Shown one piece after another: positions 57,240 through 64,000 of a stretch of 64,000 bases of DNA. The number at the start of each line of letters is the position of its first letter. Position 1 is the stretch's first letter. The stretch is from Ustilaginoidea virens. Taxonomy: Eukaryota > Ascomycota > Sordariomycetes > Hypocreales > Clavicipitaceae. Under the pieces are notes generated by a model, which saw nothing but the letters and a program-made list of their open reading frames with translations, searched no databases and was not told where the DNA came from. The position numbers and the translations under genes are program-made. The stretch is taken from NCBI RefSeq assembly GCF_000687475.1, contig NC_057320.1, forward strand, positions 4,216,001 to 4,280,000, read 5' to 3'.

Positions 57240-57994
57240 ACTTTTGAACGAACCCCGGTGGTTTGCTGTTTGACTGCTTGGGCCATGGAAGGAGGGGAAG
57301 CCGCTGCAACACTAAACGGTGACACCAAGGTACATGCGCGTACCTAAGGTACCAGACCTACCCCCGGCTACCAGCCCGTTGACAGCCGCCTTGGCTGCTG
57401 AGGCAGCGGGGAGCGGGGTAGTGGGTGCACTGCATTTGCATTGGTGATCGTGGCGACACAGCTTTTGCCCCGGATGAGTGCATACGACACCACACCCCAG
57501 GCGGGAGGCAGCAGACTGGTACGGTCTGGTACATACGAACTCCGGAGTATCCGCAGTACCAGACCAGTTCAACGTTGCAACTTGCGGCGGCCCACGGGCA
57601 GCTCATATTGCGAGGCAATTCAATCCACTTGTTTTGCGGGGGGAGAAAAAAAAAATCCCAAAAGAAAAAACCCCAAAAGAAAAAACCCCCCGCGTCAAGC
57701 TGCGATTGGAGGAGTCTCTGACTGACCGACCCTGTCACTGTCTGATTCGTGCATGCTGGCATAACGCGCAACAGGGATCGGACTTTTTTCCTCTCCTGCG
57801 GAATCTGCATGACGGACTGCTATCAGTGCCTAATAAATGCCCATGCGCTTGAGTATTGGATATTGATTTTATCTAAAATCGGCCCTCGACAGCGGGTTTG
57901 GCACGACACGCGGCCCCGCGACCATGGCCTTTGGAATGGGAATGGGAATAGGAATGGAATGAATCAAGATGGCCCGGGGCATTGAACTGAGTAT

Positions 57995-57995
<1 letters not shown>

Positions 57996-58026
<31 letters not shown>
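57996..58026. repeat. T31 run
   Basis: Thirty-one consecutive T, the longest homopolymer in the window. Confidence 0.9.
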
Positions 58027-58029
<3 letters not shown>

Positions 58030-58581
58030 ATCAATGACCCGACGCGGCGGCGAGTTTTGCTGGCGAAGGGGAGAACCCGCTGCGGACCTTACGACCCCTG
58101 AGCCAGGAGCTACCAGGTAGGTACTAGCGTCAACACGCATGCACATGTACGGATTACCGAGGTTGCCAAGGTCCAAGCTCGCTGGCACAACATCGAACAT
58201 GCGCTTTCGCACGGACTATGAAGAAAGGGACGAGAGGGGGAAAGGAAAGCAAGCCTTTGCCAGCCTCTCACCCGTTGGCTGCCAAACACTGCGTCATGAC
58301 TTGCACGCCGTGTTGCGCATGATCCGGGACGGCCTGCCGTGCTTGTTGGGTCGCAAACAGCATGCAGTGATACCTGGATTCCGCGATGGCGCTCTCCGAG
58401 GCGTAAAGGGGGGGGATCTGAGGGTTGACGTTGGAGTCTGGAGTGACCAGTCTGGAATGCGCTGCAGCGCACGGTAGATGTGGACGGTCTTGACCAAGCA
58501 TTACAAGCGCCTCGACGCAGGCTCATGGACGAAGTCGCGGCACCGATACCCGTCTTTTGGCCCATGGCCTTAGTCTCGGTT

Positions 58582-58609
58582 GCCAGCCAGCCAGCCAGCC
58601 AGCCAGCCA
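58582..58609. repeat. CCAG microsatellite, about 7 copies
   Basis: Perfect tetranucleotide repeat. Confidence 0.92.
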
Positions 58610-59872
58610 ATCCATCGTCCCGAGTCGAGTCAGGTCTGAAACGTGGCTGGTGCCCGACGACAAAAGCGAAACCGGCTTTGGGGGTCTGGATATTACTAAG
58701 GCTGCAAAGTCTGGCATCGTCACCGAGGCTGTCCCCGCGTCGTTTTGCGATCCAGGGGGCCGGTACGCCGTTGGTTCTGTCGCCTGCAAGCCGGCTGAGA
58801 TGGGCGGGATCGAAAAGAAGCGGAAGAAGAAGAAGGGGCAAAAAAAAAAAAAAAGAAATCGGCATTTCCGATCCTGCTGCGGGGGTACATACCACGACAG
58901 CACATGGCTTTGACGTGCGGCAATATCGATCCGGCATGCTCAATGCCATGGCCATGGCCATCGTGTGCGACGGCAGCCATGTCTAGATGCAACCATGCGT
59001 CGCTATCAAGGTAGCACCGCAGGCACATCACGACTTGATGCAGATCGCTCTGCCTCCCGGCGCGGGCGGGCGCGGGCACGGCTGCTGGGCAAGGTCATGG
59101 ACAAGGGCGCAAAAGCGCGGCAGGCACTCGATGCCGCAGGCGCCAGGCATCATCAAGGATCAGCTGGGCTGCGAAACCACGGACCGCAACCTTGTTGATG
59201 CCCGTCGCCGACCAAATCTGCCAAGCAGTGCGCACTCGCACTAGTGGTATTGATTGTCGGTAGATGCAGCAGTCCTAGTCTTGGCTGGCGGCTGGACCGT
59301 GAAAACGGCGTTGGAAGCGGGAATCCCAGGCCGCCTGCCGCACCATCGGGCTAGTTGGTGGGCATCATGACGGCCTCTTACATAGAGTACCCACACGCAA
59401 GGTTTAGGTCAATCAATACAGGTCAACCAAGGTACTGTAGGTAGGTACCTACCTAATGTACGGAGTACCAGCGAAAGGTGAAGAAGTGCCAGCTGATGGA
59501 TGTTGCTGCGGCTGAGCCTTGCACCGCGTTCGGCCGCCGTGTCCGAGATTCAGCTGGCCTATCCTATCAATACATAGTCCTATCGCGGCTTTGCGTCGGG
59601 CAATGCGAATGCGAGGCAACATCAAGTCTCGAGGCGGTGGATGGCAGCACAAAAAATTGACCATCAATATTGATTGACAAAACCAAAACTCAACGGCTTT
59701 GTCTGCTTGCGAACCCAAACACGGCCGGCCATCCATCTCGAAACGCGGGTGCTGCCAATTCCGAGTCCGAGCTGGACAAGGGCTGGGGTGGGGGAAGGGG
59801 GGGGGGGGGTTCTGTTGCGCAACCGAAACGTTGACGATTTAGAGACAATGGGCGGATGCCATCAATGCCATG

Positions 59873-59947
59873 CAGCACAGCACAGCACAGCACAGCACAG
59901 CACAGCACAGCACAGCACAGCACAGCACAGCACAGCACAGCACAGCA
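59873..59947. repeat. CAGCA pentanucleotide array, 15 copies
   Basis: Fifteen uninterrupted copies, the most regular array in the window. Confidence 0.97.
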
Positions 59948-61583
59948 CCGTCCATGACAAGTTTGAGGTGCGGAGTACGGAGCAGACTTTCTCCGTGGTG
60001 CGCACTGACTGTGGCTGCACTTGTGCGACGGGGGCGTGATTCCCCCCGCCCCCCACCACAGACCCCCCCGACATTATCAAATAGGTTCGGCCTGCTCGTT
60101 GCAGGCGTCAACTATGTCAAGTTCTGGCCATCTTGGACCTCATTGCCCGGGCAACAAGGTAGCAAAGCTCTACGGAGTGCTGTGCTGTGCTGCATCCTCA
60201 GTTGGTTGTTGACATGCATGTTCAGCCCAAAGAGGATTTTTTGCGTCACCTCTGTCTCTGCCGCCTTGTTGGGATTGATAGCTGCGAGAAGAGACGGCGA
60301 GAAGAGGTGGCGACCAGAGCCAAGGTTTCGGACGACGGGCCTTTCTTTCGGGCGGCCAAACTCAAAACGCGGCCTTTGCCTTTGCAACCGGGGGCTCGAA
60401 CATGGCCGATGCTGGGTGGGAATCAAAGTTTGCCTACTGTATCTGTATCATCTGGACGTCGCCGGCAGGTTCAATGGTCCCGTCCACCCTTTTCCACCGA
60501 CTCTCTCAACTCGCGCTCAACGTGTGAAAGTGCAGAGCCATCTAGGTCGAGCCCATATGGCATCATGGCTCACGGCTCACTTCGTTTCGTAAGTACCGAC
60601 CCTCGGCGAAAACGCCATATGTCTCGATGCGAAAATCAATCGAATCGAATCTGCAAGTCAGCCACGGCCCACCACCAGCCAGCCGTGTTGCCCAAAGCCA
60701 CCAGGCCCCCACCCTTCCCCCCACCCTCCCCCCTCCCCCCCCGTGGCATCCGCAGAACAAGCCAGGCCCAATTGATGGCTGCTGGGGGCTTCCCACTGCC
60801 CTGCCCACCATCGGGGACAGCGAGCCGGTGCTAGCCCTGCTGAGCAACAGGACGGCGGAGCACTCCGTGCAAGGTCATCAGGACTGCCGCAACGCAACGT
60901 CTTGATACGTACGTCAGACATGTCTGGTACCTTCCATTCCGGGTACCTAGGTACCCAACCTACCTGATGCTGGCTGCAACAACAAGCCGTGGTGGCGGGC
61001 GCTTACTCCGTTCCGTACCTTGGTCGACAGTCAGCAGTTCTGTGGTTAGATGCAAAAATTAACTTTTGGGTGAGTCATGGCTACGTTGAGAATCGAGCAG
61101 CATCGACGGAACCGTTGCGACGCAAGGAGTGCGGGAGTACTCGGTAGCAGGGAGGAAATTCAATGTCCAGCCCGGGCAGCAGCGGCGTTGATGTCATTTC
61201 AACCTTGACCAGACCGAACCAGACTTTGTTCCAGGTGGTTATAGCCTGACTGGCTGGACCTGACGCTCTAGCGAGCTGCCGCCAGTCACTGCACAGGGTC
61301 CCGTCGCAAAGTAATCACAATCGGCGACGCAACAGCTGATTGGACGGTCGACCCATGCTCGCCTGATTGGGGGGGCTTCCCCACACCGCTACGGAGGACG
61401 GACTCTGCAGCACTGATGTCTGGTTACTGCGGGTAGTCCGTACATACATGTATGTACCAATGTCTAACACAAGCTGCTAACTTGCTGTCGGACCGTTTAG
61501 TGGGCCCCTCAGCAGTTTAACGTTACCAACATGCGCAGCGCGCTACATGTATGTACGGAGAGCTCGCGAGGGACTCGTGACAG

Positions 61584-61611
61584 GCCCAGCGTGGCCCAGC
61601 GTGGCCCAGCG
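61584..61611. repeat. 10-bp array GCCCAGCGTG, about 3 copies
   Basis: Two full copies and a partial third ending in GCCCAGCGGG. Confidence 0.9.
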
Positions 61612-61710
61612 GGATCCCTCTAGGCCCCAGCCGGCTTCTCGCGAGTCCCGCCAGCACAGTCAGCCCATCCATCAACAAACATGAAGCACAGTCTTCTGAA
61701 CTTGCCTGAC

Positions 61711-61752
61711 CCCAGCACAACCCAGCACAACCCAGCACAACCCAGCACAACC
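61711..61752. repeat. 10-bp array CCCAGCACAA, 4 copies
   Basis: Perfect copies; the unit shares CCCAGC with the array 100 nt upstream. Confidence 0.95.
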
Positions 61753-62413
61753 TCGCCCACCTGCACTGCACTGCACCGGCTGCATTTTCTGGCCTCAACA
61801 CCCACACACCAACTTCCCACACCCCCTCGTCCCTTTTTATTTTTATTTTTTTATTCCATTTTTATTTTTTTCCCCTCACCTTCCTCTTATCTTGTCCGTC
61901 CTCCCTCTACGGCTTGGCTTCTTTGCCAAAGTCGACTGTTTCTCTTCTTCCACCAGCTTTTCCTCCATGACATGATCCCCCCCCCGCCCTGTTCAAGACT
62001 CTTGAAACCGCTCACGCTGTTCCTGGCCGCTACTACCCTGCCAACTTGTCTGGTTCCCCTTGCGACTGCCGGCTTTTGGCCTGTATGAGGACCGAGGACT
62101 TGACCTCCAGCAATTTCGGCTCGTCTCCACAATCATCGACGTCTTGCCCTTTTCTCAATCTCGTTTTTTGACACCGAATACCAGAGCGAGTCCTCAGCTA
62201 CTCCAGGAACAGCAAACGACTCTGCGCGGTTGCCTACCTGACAATTGAAGTCCGTCGATCCGCAAAGAGGGTTCGCACCATTCGCAACGCTAGCCAGGTC
62301 AAGGACGGTATAACTCGGCCTCGAACCGGGTCGGGCCTTGGGGAAAAAAAAAGTTCTTTTGTTCGGATTGGTGCAAATTCCACGACAAGGATATAGCTGG
62401 GGTCTTGTCCAAA

Positions 62414-63526
62414 ATGCTGGAAACTCGCAGACCCATGCATCAAATGAATACCTATGGTCATTCCCGGTCTCGCACTAGCTCCTCGCCTTCGGGCACGTTT
62501 CCTGCGCAGCAGCAGCAGCAGCATCCACAACAGCAACAACAACAACCGCAGCAACAGCACCACCCCCAGCACCATCAGATCAGCTCCCAGTACGCGCAGG
62601 CAATCCCTCCTCACGTGCACCACTCTCGCCGCTCTCCATCGGTGAATACCTTCAGCACAACGTCTAGCATGCAGCCACCGGCAGCATACCGCACCTCCTC
62701 CTCAACCGACCTTCGCCGTTCCATCTCCAACCGCTCTAGGGGAACCATCTCGCAACCGGTCGACTACGTTGCGCTGCTTCGTCGCCAGAAAGCTACAGTG
62801 TGGTGCGACCGCGCCCAGTATGAGGATCCTCGAGTGACGGCCCAGCAGAGAGCTGCCAAGCTGCGCGCAAACCTTGAAATCGTTGGCGGAGGTCGGGCCG
62901 TGGCCACGGGAAGCCGTAGCAATACCGGCATCAGCACGACGGGCAAAGTGGCCGCCAAGATCAGGCATCACGGCAAGACTCCCGTGCTCGGATACACACC
63001 CAACGACACGAATCATGTCGGCGTCGGCGGTGTGCCGTTGCGTCTTAGCGCCACAGAAGTGGAAGGGGGCAGCAGCGACGAGGATGATGCTCTGACCATG
63101 TCCCGGTCACAGCACCGCCGCACTGGTAGCAGTGAACGAAGCAGCATCGGAAGCGGAAGACGACCTGCTCACTATAGGGCATCCGCGGGCTCAGCCACCT
63201 CGGGTGCGCAGCAGCGACGAAGCCCGGCAGACACGCCGGAGCGAAGAGGAAGCTTGGTCGAGAGGTCGGAAGATACGACAAAGCCTATCGATGACGCATC
63301 GTCGGGACGCGCCGAGAGTTCTAGAAGCGTTAGCAGCAGCGAGCGAGCCGACAATGTGGGGGAACTCGGCATTGTCCCCAAGTTGGCAATCAATTCCCAT
63401 AAACACGCGGCTTTGACTAGGGACAAGAGCGTCATGAACGCCGAGGAACTTAAAAGACGCGGTAGCGTTGACGAGAGAACGGCAACTCTTACGTCTGGCC
63501 GCCTTTACATTGCCAACCCTGATTAA
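62414..63526 (+). CDS. Conserved fungal protein of unknown function, Gln-rich N-terminus
   Basis: Single exon, 370 residues from ATG 62414 (AAAATG context; the frame upstream opens only with TTG). Residues 32-55 are Gln/His-rich. The central block at about 115-156 (PVDYVALLRRQKATVW, CDRAQYEDPR, AQQRAAKLRANLE) and a second near 193-222 (VLGYTPNDTNHVGVGGVPLR) are compact and non-repetitive, unlike the surrounding Ser/Arg-rich disorder, and look like the conserved core. The rest is charged and Ser-rich with many RRGS-type sites that kinases could use. There is no signal peptide or membrane segment. I recall similar proteins in filamentous fungi but no function. The start at Met8 or Met11 is also possible. 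Confidence 0.82.
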   Translation: MLETRRPMHQMNTYGHSRSRTSSSPSGTFPAQQQQQHPQQQQQQPQQQHHPQHHQISSQYAQAIPPHVHHSRRSPSVNTFSTTSSMQPPAAYRTSSSTDLRRSISNRSRGTISQPVDYVALLRRQKATVWCDRAQYEDPRVTAQQRAAKLRANLEIVGGGRAVATGSRSNTGISTTGKVAAKIRHHGKTPVLGYTPNDTNHVGVGGVPLRLSATEVEGGSSDEDDALTMSRSQHRRTGSSERSSIGSGRRPAHYRASAGSATSGAQQRRSPADTPERRGSLVERSEDTTKPIDDASSGRAESSRSVSSSERADNVGELGIVPKLAINSHKHAALTRDKSVMNAEELKRRGSVDERTATLTSGRLYIANPD

Positions 63527-64000
63527 CCGATGTCGACGAGCTCATTGGTGTTATGGCATATGCGAAGGGACGACATTCTTCATTGATTGACGGACATGGA
63601 TACAGAATTCATTCAGATCGACTGTATTTTGCTGTCCGCCTTTTTCTCCCTTCTCCATTCTCCCTTGATGCGCTTGAGTGACCCATGACACTCGCTTTTG
63701 ACGGCCCTACCGTTCAGATATTGCCATTCTATTCCCATCTGGTTGCATTGCCTGGCGTACAGAACAGGATGATTCAATCGTTACCCCTCCGCTGGTCAAT
63801 ACCACGGGCTCGTTTGTCGTTTTACTACTGTCGCTAATATTGCTCGTGCTTGCTGGGCGGTGGCACATGCTGCTGTTCTTTGGCGGTCGTGTCGAATTTT
63901 TTTTTCCTTTTTTTCCTTTCTTTTTTTTCTTCCCCCATTTTGCTCTATCCTCGACTCATGGGGGAGCCAAAAGCGCGTGTTTATCGGGGAAGCTGTAGTC
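63527..64000. other. Downstream flank
   Basis: No gene seen. T-rich stretches at about 63898-63935 on the plus strand resemble the T runs downstream of other genes here. Confidence 0.6.

Larger units (their letters stand above)
56071..62413. other. 6.3-kb gene-poor, repeat-rich region
   Basis: The longest gene-free stretch. It holds at least seven different tandem arrays, a T31 run, a G13 run (59797-59809), a TACGGAGTA-type motif (59458-59468) and palindromic GTAGGTACCTAC-like stretches near 59441 and 60942. The longest frames (minus 58110-58961, plus 59870-60592, plus 60187-60834) lack domains and run through the arrays. The last 600 nt (61800-62400) become pyrimidine-rich and are likely promoter and leader for the next gene. 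Confidence 0.65.

Noticed and set aside
59870..60592. 240-residue plus frame over the CAGCA array
   Set aside because: The pentanucleotide array is open in all frames; what follows has no recognisable domain and overlaps other frames.
61681..62088. 135-residue plus frame after the CCCAGCACAA array
   Set aside because: Low-complexity leader of the downstream gene with Phe/Leu runs from T-rich DNA; no domain.

Overview
The window is nuclear DNA of a filamentous ascomycete. Genes carry short GT-AG introns (about 70-370 nt) with CTAAC/CTGAC-type branch points, and neighbours are unrelated and mixed in strand. The protein set (a roughly 4344-residue cytoplasmic dynein heavy chain, SPX-EXS protein, DUF1774, NAD formate dehydrogenase, tannase-type esterase) fits Pezizomycotina. 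The gene styles look most like Sordariomycetes, perhaps Hypocreales; that placement is inference and could not be tested here.

Layout: 1-1855, a 5'-truncated Gln/His-rich protein with a FAR1-type zinc module. 3015-16268, cytoplasmic dynein heavy chain. 18709-19977, a DUF1774-like membrane protein. 23848-25573, a Ser/Thr-rich, probably GPI-anchored surface protein. 26203-26735 (-), a FAM32A homologue, divergent from 27530-29482, an L-type amino acid permease. 30688-32513 (-), formate dehydrogenase. 35914-37107, a bZIP factor with an Asn/Ser tract. 38142-39214 (-), an aquaporin. 42610-43081 (-), a small six-cysteine secreted protein. 44455-46026 (-), a secreted tannase/feruloyl esterase. 46.6-47.6 kb, an AT-rich island with tRNA-Val(AAC). 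47846-48838 (-), a short-chain dehydrogenase. 50233-52109, an M18 aminopeptidase. 52621-56070 (-), a SYG1/XPR1-type SPX-EXS protein. 62414-63526, a conserved fungal protein of unknown role.

There is no obvious biosynthetic cluster or operon-like unit. Most genes are housekeeping (transport motor, phosphate sensing or export, peptide turnover, one-carbon oxidation, water and amino acid transport). The closest thing to an accessory block is 42.6-48.9 kb, where a candidate effector, a secreted plant-phenolic esterase and an SDR flank an AT-rich tRNA-bearing island.

The intergenic DNA is unusual. It is long (up to 6.3 kb) and packed with about 25 different short tandem arrays, homopolymer runs of 13 or more G/C and 20 or more A/T, and a dispersed near-palindrome TACGGAGTA found eight times, always outside genes. 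Other points worth a second look are a 13-bp perfect inverted repeat just after the bZIP start codon, a Ser in place of the invariant bZIP Asn, a formate dehydrogenase whose first coding exon is only the ATG, and a Cys-paired N-terminal extension on the M18 peptidase. Splice junctions were placed by hand from consensus signals, reading frame and family alignment from memory; none has transcript support.
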